64,000 nucleotides of DNA, from contig NC_088711.1 of assembly GCF_963576615.1 (NCBI RefSeq), positions 59,438,248 through 59,502,247 of the forward strand. The letters run 5' to 3'. Shown here in pieces: positions 24,261 to 34,719 of this stretch. How positions within the stretch are numbered: the first letter of the stretch is position 1; every line of letters begins with the position of its first letter. The notes beneath the pieces were generated by a model that had not been told where the DNA came from, ran no database searches, and saw only the letters and a list, made by a program, of their open reading frames with translations. The DNA is from Watersipora subatra. Taxonomy: Eukaryota; Bryozoa; Gymnolaemata; Cheilostomatida; Watersiporidae. Position numbers and translations under genes: made by a program.

Positions 24261-25638
24261 GAGCACTTGCTCCTGGGCTGCCATGATTAGCGACTCTGTA
24301 TTGGCCGTTAGGTTTCCTTTGTTCAGCCACATATATGTCTGGTGAAGATCGCCAACCTTAGATATTTGTTGGTGGTAAGCACCATGAAGAGGTTTCGTGT
24401 GCGAGTCAATTTCCTCATCATCAGGGCGTAGGTCCGTTGTAAGAGCAGCCGATTGAAATTCAGCTAGCAACTTATCTGAGATGGCCATGGAGGCTGCATA
24501 TGCTTTGATGCTTTGCTCCTCCTCTTTCATTGTCTGCTGTACACTTTTGAGTCCCCTACCACCATCTTTCCTATCAAGATACAATCTAGTAGTATCAGAT
24601 TTTGGGTGGGGTGCTCCTTGCATGGTCAGCAGTTTACGAGTTGCTATATCTGTTTCTTTGATGGCTTCTTCAGTCCACTTTATTATGCCTGCTGGATATC
24701 TTATTACTGGCAGTGCGTAGGTATTTATTGCCATGATTTGGTTCTTGGCATTGAGCTGGCTCCGTAAGACCTACCGAAGGCGTTTCTTGTATTCGGTAAT
24801 GGCTTTGTGACGTACCTCGGCTTCGTGGTTAATGTTGCTTTGCATAATCCCCAAGTACTTGTACCCTTCTTTTATATCTTTGATGGTACCATTTGGCATT
24901 CTTAGGCCATCTGTGAGCATAGAATGGCCTTTCTTAAGAATTAGCCTTCCACATTTCTCAATACCGAAGGTCATTCCGATGTCCTTGCTGTATACCTGAG
25001 TGAGGTGTATTAGCGAATCAATGTCTCTTTCTTTGTTAGCGTACAGCTTGATGTCATCCATGTAGAAGAGGTGGTTTATCTTGGTGCCACTCTTGAACTG
25101 GTACCCATATTGAGTCTCCTCCAGCATATTGCTTAGAGGGTTTAGGCATATGCAGAAGAGCAGCGGTGATAAGGAGTCACCTTGATAGATGCCTCGCTTA
25201 ATTTGTACACTCGCCAGCCTTTTGCCATTAGCCTCCAGTTCCGTCTTCCATTTGGTCATTGACATCTTGATGAATGCCACAAGAGCAGGGTGAACATTGT
25301 ACATACTGAGGCACTCAAGTATCCAACTATGGGGAATTGAGTCATAGGCCTTTTTGTAGTCAATCCAAGCCATAGCAAGATTGGTTTGCCTTCTCCTGCT
25401 GTCTTGACAGACCGTCCGATCCACCAGTAACTGATGTTTAGCTCCTCAAGTGTTGCGCCCAATTCCTTTCTGAGCACTGGTCATATAGTGACTCATGTGC
25501 TCTTCCAGTTTCTCTGCAACTATTCCTGAGAGCAGTTTCCAAGTGGTGAGCAAGCACGTTATTGGTCGATAGTTTTTGGGAATCGGCCCCTGCTTTGGAT
25601 CTTTTATTAGAAGTACAGTTCATCCTTTGGTCAGCCAT
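24174..25638 (-). pseudogene. LINE reverse transcriptase
   Basis: Contains RT motif A (IDYKKAYDSI, catalytic D), motif B (GIYQGDSLSPLLF) and motif C YMDD at about 25064-25053, plus the thumb region (GYKYLGIMQ). Downstream, past a stop near 24770 in the same frame, the RT-to-knuckle linker continues (AINTYALPVIRYPAGIIKW). Upstream, 25438-25638 carries the N-terminal RT segment in another frame, so two compensating frameshifts are present. Catalytic residues of the palm are intact in sequence, but the chain is not. Confidence 0.88.
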
Positions 25639-26450
25639 TCTGGATGGTCACCTTGTTCTATTAGGCATTCCATCTGCTTAGCCATTCTAGTGTGAAGTGA
25701 TGTAAATTTCTTTAACCAGAAGGCTTGAATCATGTCATGGCCAGGTGCTGCCCAGTTCTTCATAAGCTGCACTCTGCACTTGATGTCCTCTTTGCTGATG
25801 GTGAGTCCTTGCTGAACCACAGTGTGTTGATAGTTCTCTTTAAGCCTCTTCAGCCAATTTGCAGTGTTGTTATGAGTAGTCTCTTTCTCCCAGATGTCCT
25901 TCCAGAACTTTAAAGTGCTAGATCGGGGAGGCTCAAACATTGGCCTCTGCAGTTCACCTTTGAACTGGGAATACACTCTAGATGGATTATTGATAAACAG
26001 TTTGTTCATTCTCTTGTTATCCCGCTCTTTGGTGTACCGCTTCAGTCGTGCCGTGAGTGCTACTAGCTGCTGTTTAGCAGATTCTTAAGCTGCTATTGTG
26101 GCTTCCCTTTTTGGACGCTCCAAACTGTGGTTAGATCTCTCACTGAGCCTACTAACTTTCTTGCGCAAGTCCTTGATCTTATTTTGTAGCCTCAGCTGCC
26201 AGGATGGAATAGCTTGAAGCCTTGTTGGCATTGGCTTAATATCCATCTCATCCAAGATGACGGTTGCTGTACTGTAGATTAAGGCATTAGTCTCACTGAT
26301 TGATCCAGTTGAGATCGACTCCAGTGCCATGTTAATGTCTTCTAACAGCTTCTTAGGTATGGCCTTGCTAACTCTTCGTAGTGGTACCCTGATTCCATAA
26401 TCATTAGCAGCTGACATCTTGTTGATGATATTTTCCGCAAGCTCTCTCAC
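25620..26450 (-). pseudogene. LINE pre-RT region
   Basis: Two open pieces in the main frame (26450-26085 and 26009-25620), separated by a stop near 26085, read continuously into the RT. Phrases such as PSRVYSQFKGEL and VQLMKNWAAPGHDMIQAFWL are typical of the segment just before RT in this LINE group. Positions 25801-25876 are duplicated at 26456-26531. Confidence 0.75.
25801..25876. repeat. direct repeat inside LINE, copy 1 (76 bp)
   Basis: Begins GTGAGTCCTTGCTGAACC and ends TTGTTATGAG. It is identical but for one base to 26456-26531. Here it lies in its natural context, within the pre-RT frame (NNTANWLKRLKEN). Confidence 0.95.
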
Positions 26451-26455
26451 CCTTG

Positions 26456-26531
26456 GTGAGTCCTTGCTGAACCACAGTGTGTTGATGGTTCTCTTTAAGC
26501 CTCTTCAGCCAATTTGCAGTGTTGTTATGAG
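26456..26531. repeat. direct repeat inside LINE, copy 2 (76 bp)
   Basis: Second copy, 655 bp upstream in LINE orientation, inserted between the N-terminal and pre-RT regions. Encodes the same NNTANWLKRLKEN peptide out of place. The near identity means it arose after most of the decay of other parts, or that it arose by template switching at insertion. Confidence 0.95.
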
Positions 26532-27083
26532 CCCCACTTGGGACAAGGTCCAAGTGCATGTCTTCTTCAACCCGTGAGTCAACACATGATCGTGTGGTGA
26601 TTGGGTGACAGTGTGTGTTGATATGCACTCCTCCTTGGTTGAGGTTACTTGGGTGAACTGTTCCCTAATTTCATCTACCTCAAGTTCCGATATGAGGTGC
26701 CGCTTGATTATGTTACTCCTCTGAGCTACAAGTTGTTTAGCGGTTAGTGGCAATTCAGGGCGCATGTTTATCCACAGTTGCCGCATCCTTCCCTTATAGC
26801 CCCACTTTTGAGGTTCACTCATAAAGTAGCACTGCATGAGGTCCGTGTTATCAGTCCGAGTCCATTTCATCCGTTTTGAACCAGTAGCCCAATTTTTACT
26901 GCCTTGTCCTGGTTCAGCTACAGGCAGCGCGGACCTTGTTTGACCGGGCGACGTCCGAGCCGGCATGGCTTTGATTATTGCACTCATCATAAAGGTTGTA
27001 GACGTTATACAAGCAAGGGTCTTGTCCAAGGACCACCAGAAAAGTGCAGTTGTTGGGGTTTGAACCGAGGACCTAATGATCAC
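26505..27083 (-). pseudogene. LINE N-terminal region, Myb-like
   Basis: A 192-codon frame includes KWTRTDNTDLMQCYF and GYKGRMRQLW, a Myb-like pattern of spaced aromatic residues found in the N-termini of REL-type LINE proteins, where it helps DNA binding. The first ~55 codons coincide with the tRNA-like head and its trailing sequence, so they are probably untranslated leader rather than protein. Confidence 0.6.
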
Positions 27084-27118
27084 GGTCCCAATACCTTACC
27101 AACTGAGCTATCTGTCCT
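27050..27118 (-). ncRNA. tRNA-like head with Pol III A and B boxes
   Basis: On the minus strand the LINE begins GAGGACAGATAGCTCAGTTG, where TAGCTCAGTTGG is a perfect A box, and some 33 bases later carries GGTTCAAACCC, a near-canonical B box. The spacing fits a tRNA-derived internal promoter. It is followed by a CCTTGGACAAGACCCTTG phrase like the body of many tRNA-derived SINEs. The acceptor stem does not pair, so it is not a tRNA gene. It is either a SINE head or the LINE's own leader. Confidence 0.7.
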
Positions 27119-27119
<1 letters not shown>

Positions 27120-27170
<51 letters not shown>

Positions 27171-27195
27171 TACATATATATATATAAACATATAC
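27120..27195. repeat. (TA)n microsatellite at LINE 5' end
   Basis: More than 20 TA units, then TGTTTACATATATATATAAAC. It abuts the tRNA-like head directly, so both ends of the LINE touch TA tracts. Confidence 0.95.
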
Positions 27196-27299
27196 ATAAT
27201 AGATACAGAATAGATTTAGCTGTTTAAAAAACAGCGAATTATTGTAAATGAAGGTAGGAAATATGCAGTTCCCATGAACTTGTAACATTACCGCAATCG

Positions 27300-29100
27300 T
27301 GGGCTATAAAACCAGTGAGTTTGATCATAAAAAGAAGAAAAGTTGTGGATGCAAACCAATAATACTGCAGTTATGGTACAACCCACAAATTAAACGAGTC
27401 AATCAAGTTTTTTTGCTTCGGCAAAAGAGTGAGTTTGAAAAGATCTTGGAATGGATTAAGCAACTCAAGTGAAATATACTGTTTTTCAATGTAAATTTCC
27501 CACAACGTAAACGTTCTTGGAGCAGATTATTTACATTGTAGGAGTGCTTGCTGTAATTTTAATTTTTTGCAGCGTCAAAGACAAAGTTTTTTACGCAGCA
27601 AAGCATAATGACATAAACATAATAAATGTTTTAAACCTTAGAATGTTAATAATAAGACTTCTACAGCAGGATATTTATAGCTGTAAAATGTTAATGTCAT
27701 TTGATATTTGAGATTTTCATAAGAAAATTAAATTTCATGTGTTCTTAAAAAATTTTTCATCGTTCCAATGTTAGTTTTATTAGACACTATTTGTTTATTG
27801 CGTTTAAACTATTAGTTTTATTGCGACAGATGTAACTGCATGGTGTGTTAAATATAAATATTTATATCTATGGTAGAAACTGTAAATATAACAAACATAG
27901 AGCAGAAGTTATTGTATCTATTATTATTATTAATATTATTCATTTATTTGTTTTATGTCTTCAACTATTCACTGAAAAATTATACTTCTTATTAAAACTG
28001 TATAATATTTTATTAACCTGCTTCTATGTTTATATTTACATTTATTTTACATTTACTCAAGAATATGATTGAATTAGTAGCAGCGTTAATTATTAGTTTG
28101 CTCTTCAACCTTATCAGCAGTGAACTCTCTGTTTGCACAACTTATAAACTCACAATAAAGGTATACAATCCTTGAAGTTACCATAGTTTTTAGAAAACAT
28201 TTTAGTAGATTTTACATTTGAGGAAATTATTTTCCAGGTTATCTGAAACTTTTCTCAACTCCGTTTATCCTGTCAAACTTATTTGCATTTTAGGAGAAGA
28301 TAACTCCAATAATATTCTGTTGTCTGACTTATCCACTATAATATTAATGAAAAAAAAGTTTAATATGAGGTAATAATGTTTGGTTAGTTTGGCTTTTGAC
28401 TAAGAGTTGTAAAAGTAGACAAATTCAACTACATCCTGGAACTTGACAGAATTATTTATTTTTAGTAGTTCCTAGAGCCTAGTCAACTTTCATCTACAAC
28501 CTTTATTGTGAGCTAAACCAATCAGCTAATCATCCTAATGTTAGAATGAGTTTGGTATTTTCCAACCAGTTATTAGTTATTATTTCGTTACTACTGATTA
28601 GACATCAAACTAATCATTACAAATCATTGTTTATCTGGTATTATTCTCAGTAAAAACTACATGGAAACATAGTTTTTTCTGGTCTGTAAATGTCAAAGCA
28701 GGAACTTGCCAAAATGTTAGTTTGGCAATTTTGTACATTTAGCTTGTAGTGATTGTAGTGCACCCTTTTAAAAAATCTGTTTGAAAGGTTCAGTTTTACA
28801 TGATTAAATGTGTTGTTAACAGCATGTCTTTTTATTGTAAACAAGGATACCTTTTGATTCATTTCAGTCATAAAAAGTAGGATAAAATAACTCTACAATT
28901 ATGCATTTAAACATTCATGACCTAGAAATAGTAATAGTAAGTGGCAGGTTAAAGTCAGAATATTGAATATGCTTCACTGGAGACAATGGTAGGTGCAGAT
29001 AACTCTCACCATGACTCACTTCTATTCAACGGCATGGTTAACTATTTACTTTATTTCCAGGTCCATTTTAAAAAGTTGAAAATTACAGATTACGTTATAT
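27300..29100. repeat. segmental duplicate T, upstream of gene copy 2
   Basis: Non-coding. 27.82-28.35 kb (GTTAAATATAAATATTTATATC, ACCTGCTTCTATG) matches 45.53-45.84, 57.38-57.87 and 60.57-61.05 kb. 28.37-29.10 kb (GGCTTTTGACTAAGAGTTG, AACTCTCACCATGACTCA) matches 61.12-62.30 kb. The short frames at 27517-27711 and 27845-28072 are chance AT-rich frames. Confidence 0.7.
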
Positions 29101-29130
29101 AAAAACAAGGACTTAAGTTTAAAAGTAAAC

Positions 29131-30621
29131 ATGCAAACACCAGAAAGAGAAAGAACAGACAGTGAAATGAACCATGATGAAAGCACCAGCTACATTAAAG
29201 ATAGTCACTGGAATGATGAAAGGGAGAAAACTCCAGGTCATCAAAACTTTGTGACATCTCGAAGCGATCCAGCCATTCACACAGTTCAGCCCTACCCAAA
29301 CGACAAATATTTGCATAGTCAAATACAGCTTTAACTTCTTAACCTCTCCTGCTGCCTCAAGAAAACAGAAAAATTTGTAAGACATTATAGACATATTATA
29401 CATGTAGATATATCAACTGCTCTTATACATACCTGTACAGGTTAGAAGTTCTCTAGCTTTGAATGAAACACACAAACTATCTATTCTATTGCTACTTTTA
29501 AGCACAAAAAATCTTTAATTATTATCAGTATTTGTTTTATTAATGGTTGCAAACTTCTGTCAATAACTATAACTTTGCCCAAGTCAAAAAAGGCCGTTAA
29601 AAGCTAAATTAATTATACTTTGAAAAAGATGATTATCACTTTAAAATCATATACTATCTGATCCATACTAAAATCAGCACTTTTCTTTCCTAAATTTTAT
29701 TACTGTAGAAGCCTTGTGTTTTTGGAATTGATAAGGATTATGTTACATGATTCAAACCTCTCAAGTTTCCTAAAATGACAGAGAGAAACAGGCAGCAAGC
29801 CTATCAAACCTTCTAATGTTAATGACAGAACATCTACAACATATTATTAATAAAGATGTAAAAAGACTGTTATTTGATTTTTGAGATTCTTATGAGAAGA
29901 GTTAATTTAGAACATGTGCCTAATAAACTTTATGTTTATAGTTTATCTCGTGTTAATTGAATTAAAAAAATAATATTTCTAGTTCTTATTTTATGACATT
30001 TCACGTTTCATGACATTGAAAACCTGTGTTCTCATGACACTGGTTTGTGTTTTTTGTTCTCTGAATCAATTTTTTTATACAGTCTACCACCAGCTCAATA
30101 TTGCCAATTGCTCTTAAAGTTTGTAATCCAACTATATAATACACGCCTCTGCACTATCTCATCACATGCCTTCAGAAAAATATTTTGATGATGAAAACAG
30201 TTTTCATCATAAACTGTGAGACAGTGCGAAAATAATAAAACACCAGTAACAAAATAATAAAATAAATACAAAAAATAGTAGAATGACCATTCTAATACTT
30301 TAGATTTTTGTTTCATGGTTTCTATTGACAAATCGTTTATTTCAAGGTGCACCCTGTTTTATTATGGCTTATTGACAAGTTCTTTGAAGTTTCAAGGTGT
30401 AGTAGTATATGCACAGAAGCTATAAACAGTTACACAAAACAGCTTCTCCTTTAAAGTTCTCTTTCACTTTTTAACAAGTCCAAATTAAGAGTACATAGTA
30501 ATGATCAGGAGATATAAAAAGCTGGTACTGCTATTGCTCCATCTGTGTCATCAACCAACGTTCTACCAACACAACATAATAATGGTGGTAATATAGCTGA
30601 GCCTCAGGGTCAGCAGTCAGT
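29131..30621 (+). pseudogene. repeated gene, copy 2 (broken)
   Basis: Exon A (29131-29376, donor GTAAGAC) starts with an in-frame ATG and encodes MQTPERERTDSEMN, but hits a stop (LHSQIQL then TAA) before the donor that copy 5 uses. Exon B (30083-30215) follows a TTTATACAG acceptor and keeps the donor GTGAGA, but has a TAA inside (NPTI then stop) and a length off by one base relative to the phase of copies 3-5. Exon C (30417-30621) also has an early stop (SFTF then TAA), while its end CAGGGTCAGCAGTCAGT is conserved. This copy belongs to the same subfamily as copy 5 and looks like a pseudogene. Confidence 0.7.
29400..30080. other. intron 1 of gene copy 2
   Basis: AT-rich, no separate feature. 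Shares words with intron 1 of copies 3, 4 and 5 (GACAGAGAGAAACAGGCAGC, ATGTTAATGACAGAAC), showing that introns were duplicated with exons. Confidence 0.65.
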
Positions 30622-30627
30622 GTAAAA

Positions 30628-32035
30628 GCGTCTCTATGTCTCTCTTGGTCTCTCTCCGTCTGTCTCTCTTCATCTTTCTCTCTCTTCGTCTGTCTCTCTT
30701 CATCTCTCTCTCTCTCTCCGTCTGTCTCTCTTCATCTCTCTCTCTCTCTCCATCTGTCTCTCTTCACCTCTCTCTCTCTCTCCGTCTGTCTATCTTCATC
30801 TCTCTCTCTCTCCCTCTCTCCGTCTGTCTCTCTTCATCTCTCTCTCTCTCCGTCTGTCTCTCTTCATCTCTCTCTCTCTCCGTCTGTCTCTCTTCATCTC
30901 TCTCTCTCTCCCTCTCTCCCTCTCTCCCTCTCTCCCTCACTCTCCCTCTCTCTCCCTCTCTCTCCCTCTCTCTCCCTCTCTCTCTCTCTCCCTCTCTCTC
31001 CCTCTCTCTCCCTCTCTCTCTCTTTGGCTCCCTCTCTCCCTCTCTCTCCCTCTCTCTCCCTCTCTCTCCCTCTCTCTCCCTCTCTCTCCCTCTCTCTCCC
31101 TCTCTCTCCCTCTCTCTCCCTCTCTCTCCCTCTCTCTCCCTCTCTCTCCTTCTCTCTCCCTCTCTCTCCCTCTCTCTCCCTCTCTCTCTCCCTCTCTCTC
31201 CCTCTCTCTCCCTCTCTCTCCCTCTCTCTCCCTCTCTCTCCCTCTCTCTCCCTCTCTCTCCCTCTCTCTCTTTGGCTCTCTCTCTTTGGCTCTCTCTCTT
31301 TGGCTCTCTCTCTTTGGCTCTCTCTCTTTGGCTCTCTCTCTCTCTTTGGCTCTCTCTCTTTGGCTCTCTCTCTTTGGCTCTCTCTCTTTGGCTCTCTCTC
31401 TTTGGCTCTCTCTCTTTGGCTCTCTCTCTTTGGCTCTCTCTCTTTGGCTCTCTCTCTTTGGCTCTCTCTCTTTGGCTCGCTCTCTTTGGCTCTCTCTCTC
31501 TTTGGCTCTCTCTCTTTGGCTCTCTCTCTTTTTGGCTCTCTCTCTTTGGCTCTCTCTCTTTGGCTCTCTCTCTTTGGCTCTCTTTCTTTGGCTCTCTCTC
31601 TTTGGCTCTCTCTCTCTTTGGCTCTCTCTCTTTGGCTCTCTCTCTTTGGCTCTCTCTCTTTGGCTCTCTCTCTTTGGCTCTCTCTCTCTTTGGCTCTCTC
31701 TCTCTTTGGCTCTCTCTCTTTGGCTCTCTCTCTTTGGCTCTCTCTCTCTTTGGCTCTCTCTCTTTGGCTCTCTCTATCTTTGGCTCTCTCTCTTTGGCTC
31801 TCTCTCTCTTTGGCTCTCTCTCTTTGGCTCTCTCTCTTTGGCTCTCTCTCTTTGGCTCTCTCTCTTTGGCTCTCTCTCTTTGGCTCTCTCTCTTTGGCTC
31901 TCTCTCTTTGGCTCTCTCTCTCTTTGGCTCTCCCTCTTTGGCTCTCTCTCTTTGGCTCTCTTTCTTTGGCTTTTTCTCTTTGGCTCTCTCTCTTTGGCTC
32001 TCTCTCTTTGGCTCTCTGTGGCTCTCTTTGGCTCT
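30628..32035. repeat. 1.4 kb CT-rich tract, three successive repeat types
   Basis: Follows exon C of copy 2 within about 10 bp of the GTAAAAG donor. It has three zones: 30.64-30.90 kb of ~28-30-bp units (TCTCTCTCCGTCTGTCTCTC then TTCATC); 30.90-31.27 kb of 8-bp CCCTCTCT units; 31.27-32.03 kb of 12-bp CTCTCTCTTTGG units, some 60 copies with 14-bp and 10-bp variants. One strand is almost pure pyrimidine. All three plus frames are open over about 0.7-1.4 kb only because the repeat has no stop; these serine/leucine-rich frames are not genes. Confidence 0.97.
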
Positions 32036-32132
32036 ATAATAACCTTAATAGTATAGAACTTTCAAGTCATTTTAAAACAAGACATTTTAGGCTGATGACC
32101 ATTAGTTAGTTGAAATACTGTATCAATTAGAC

Positions 32133-34702
32133 CAGGGGCGCTCAACAGGCGGCCCTGGGGCCGGATGCGGCCCTCAGCCTGATTTTATGCGGCCCCCCAG
32201 AGACTACCAATTTAAAATTTTTATACTGAATTTTCTGCCCAAGTTCAGGCTTTAACTTAGCAGAAATGTAGGCCAATTGTAACCACACTTTCTGACCATG
32301 TTAACAGCTACACTATGACTCTTGGAAATCCCCTTCCCTTGCATCACTTTTTTCTTCCTGTCTGATATTACTGCACATGTTGGGAAAATCCCCAGTTTTT
32401 AGGGAATTTTCCTAACTGACCTGCTAACTGTTGGATTATAAATCGGTTCATTCATTTAAACACAATCATGGCAAGTACAAGGAAGATAGACAAAGAGGGC
32501 AGAGAATTTAATAACGATTAGAAATTAAGCTATTTTGTGAAACACCTCTCTGTAAATCAGGCTGTCTGCGTAATTTGCAACCAAATTATAGCAGTTCTCA
32601 AAGAATATAATATTCGACGGCATTATACTACTCGCCATGCACAACAGTATGACCAGCACAGTAGCCGAGAGAGAGCAGAGAAGTATGAAACACTGTCAAA
32701 AATCTCGCATCACAGCAGCGCTTGTTCACCCGCTACACTGAAATCAGTGAAAAGGCTACAAAGTGTAGTTTGGTGATAGCTAACAAAATTGGCCAGAGGC
32801 AGCTGCCATTTCAACCTGGAGAGTTTGCAAAAGAGGTAAGTTTATCTCTATTTCATCAATATGCTGAATATTACCGGTTCTTGTTTGGGCACCATTTATA
32901 TGTGTATTGTATTTGCATGCATTTTATGTTTTATTTAAATTTTATCAGCATATTCAACAGCACATGAAAGTATTGTTATTGACTATTGTGTTGTAGGTAC
33001 TGACAGCATTTGTGGAAGAGTTTTGCGCCGACAAGAAAGAAGCACTGGAGAGCATCTCCTTATCAAGACACACAGTAATTAGAAGGATTGAAACATTGAG
33101 TAAAGACATTGAGCGCAAACTCAAAGAGGTTGCAAGCAATTCTATCTACTTTATTATTGCGCTTGATGAGAGTACAGATAATTCAGACATAGCACAATTT
33201 GCCATCATGGTCAGAGGTATTGATGATCAGTTCAGCATCACAGAGGATTTTCTCACAATGAGCAGCTTTCACGGCACCACAACTGGTCAAGACATATTCG
33301 ACAACCTGCTCAAAGAACTTAAAGATTTCAATCTACCACTTGAGAAGTTATCAGGGATATGCACTGATGGTGCGCCGGCAATGACTGGAGAACACACAGG
33401 CTTAATTGGCTTGCTGTTGAAGTCCAGAGTGTGGAATGTCCCTCCTATCGTGTACCACTGCATCATTTACCAGGAAAATTTAGGAGCACAGCACCTTAAG
33501 ATGGGACATGTCATGGAATTGGTTGTATCCACAGTAAACTACATAAGGGCTCGAGCTTTGAGCCACCGCCAGTTCAAAAAGATCCTGAAGGAGATTGAAG
33601 CAGAATTTCAAGACGTGACATATTATTGTAAAGTGAGATGGCTCAGTAGTGCAAAAACACTTCGTCGGTTTCTCAGTCTTTTAGATCTCATCGATACTTT
33701 CATGAGAGGCAAAGGACGTAACCATGAAGAATTCAGAAATGTGGCATGGATAAATGATCTTGCTTTCCTGGCAGACATTACTGAGCATATGGCGATCTCA
33801 ACCGCAAACTACAGGGAAAGCAGTAGCATGTATCATCTCTGTGGAGCCATATAACAGCTTTCCGGTGTAAATTAAATCTGTGGGTCGGTCAACTTCAAAA
33901 TGGAAACTGCACACATTTTAAGAGCCTGCTGGAGCGACAACAGAGTGTTGAAAATCATATCAGTGCAGGGCCATATGCAAAGCTCCTGACTGGCCTTGCT
34001 GCTGAATTTGTCAGGTTTGCTCAATTTGATGGCACTTAGATGCATATCAACATCTTTGAAGACCCATTCTCAGTCGACGCAGAAGAAGCACCTGCTCCTC
34101 TACAAATGGAACTGATTGATATTCAAGCTGATAAAAGGCTGAGCCAGCATCACAACAGCCATGAACTTGTAGAATTTTACCGTGATTTTCTTCCAAAACA
34201 AAGATTTCCAGGCCTATACAAACATGCTTTACTCATGGGCAGTTTGTTTGGCTCGACTTATCTATGCGAGCAGTTCTCCAGCCATATGAAGCATACCAAA
34301 AATAAATACAGGACAACTATCACTGATGAACACTTGACCCAGCAACTAAGACTGGCTTCCTCAGCTACCCAGCCTGACGTTGATAGAATAGTCAGAGAAA
34401 AGCAATGCCAATTATCACACTGAAATATCTAATTACATGTTTTAGTGTTTGTAACTGTCCATGAAATGTTCAATTTATGTACCTGTATATCTCATTTACT
34501 TTAGTTGTACAATTGATTTTACTAACCTAAATAAAGTTTACTGTAAATAGCACTGTAAATTTTAATTAATCAGTTCACGGAACTCTGTGTGCAAACAAGG
34601 AGTATAGCAACTTTGACCTAACTTATGTAGATGTAATCTCGGCCCCTTGCCGAAAGATAATTTTTCATATTGGCCTCACTACGAAAAGGTTGAGCACCCC
34701 TG
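32133..34702 (+). mobile_element. hAT transposon, GTF2IRD2/ZBED-like transposase
   Basis: Termini are CAGGGGCGCTCAAC and the inverted CAGGGGTGCTCAAC, flanked on both sides by the perfect 8-bp target duplication AATTAGAC (32125-32132 and 34703-34710). CAGGGG starts and 8-bp duplications are diagnostic of hAT elements. The element holds one transposase gene in pieces. The terminal region is GC-rich (GCGGCCC repeats), unlike the surroundings. The intact duplication suggests recent insertion, although the gene already carries stops. Confidence 0.95.
32468..34423 (+). pseudogene. hAT transposase with BED finger (broken)
   Basis: ATG at 32468 opens MASTRKIDKEGREFNN, then a TAG at 32519 where related proteins usually have W. 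A BED-type finger follows (CVICN...HYTTRH). A frameshift near 32.72 kb leads to LFTRYTEISEKA and GEFAKE, then donor GTAAGT at 32836 and acceptor TTGTAG at 32999, a likely intron. The main block (about 33000-33854) holds the RNase H-like core: DEST, CTDGAPAM, VRWLS. A frameshift near 33.85 kb and a TAG at 34.037 kb precede the C-terminal dimerisation segment (FGSTYLCEQFSSHMKHTK). Relatives are known as GTF2IRD2-like or ZBED-like proteins. At least four lesions make it inactive. Confidence 0.88.
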
Positions 34703-34719
34703 AATTAGACAGAGCAATA

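Larger units (their letters stand above)
23566..27119 (-). mobile_element. LINE with restriction-like endonuclease (R2/R4/NeSL-type), decayed
   Basis: Reading right to left: a tRNA-like head, an N-terminal domain with conserved tryptophans (KWTRTDNTDLM, MRQLW), a pre-RT region, the reverse transcriptase with IDYKKAYDS, GIYQGDSLSPLLF and YMDD, a CRLC...HIISGC knuckle, and a C-terminal PD...(x15-16)...D segment of a restriction-like endonuclease. This order (RT, then CCHC, then REL endonuclease) defines the early-branching, often site-specific LINEs. Most of it lies in one minus frame, with single stops (for example near 24770, 24208 and 24055) and a frame excursion between about 25.43 and 25.63 kb. 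It is non-functional but recent enough to be readable end to end. It sits between two TA tracts. Confidence 0.9.

Noticed and set aside
27050-27118. Functional tRNA gene
   Set aside because: A and B boxes are present, but acceptor and anticodon stems do not form a complete cloverleaf and it abuts LINE sequence.
30636-32109. Long overlapping plus-strand frames of 467, 361 and 256 codons rich in Ser/Leu
   Set aside because: All three frames are open over the same CT repeat because the repeat cannot form stop codons. No start context, splice sites or non-repetitive sequence support a gene.
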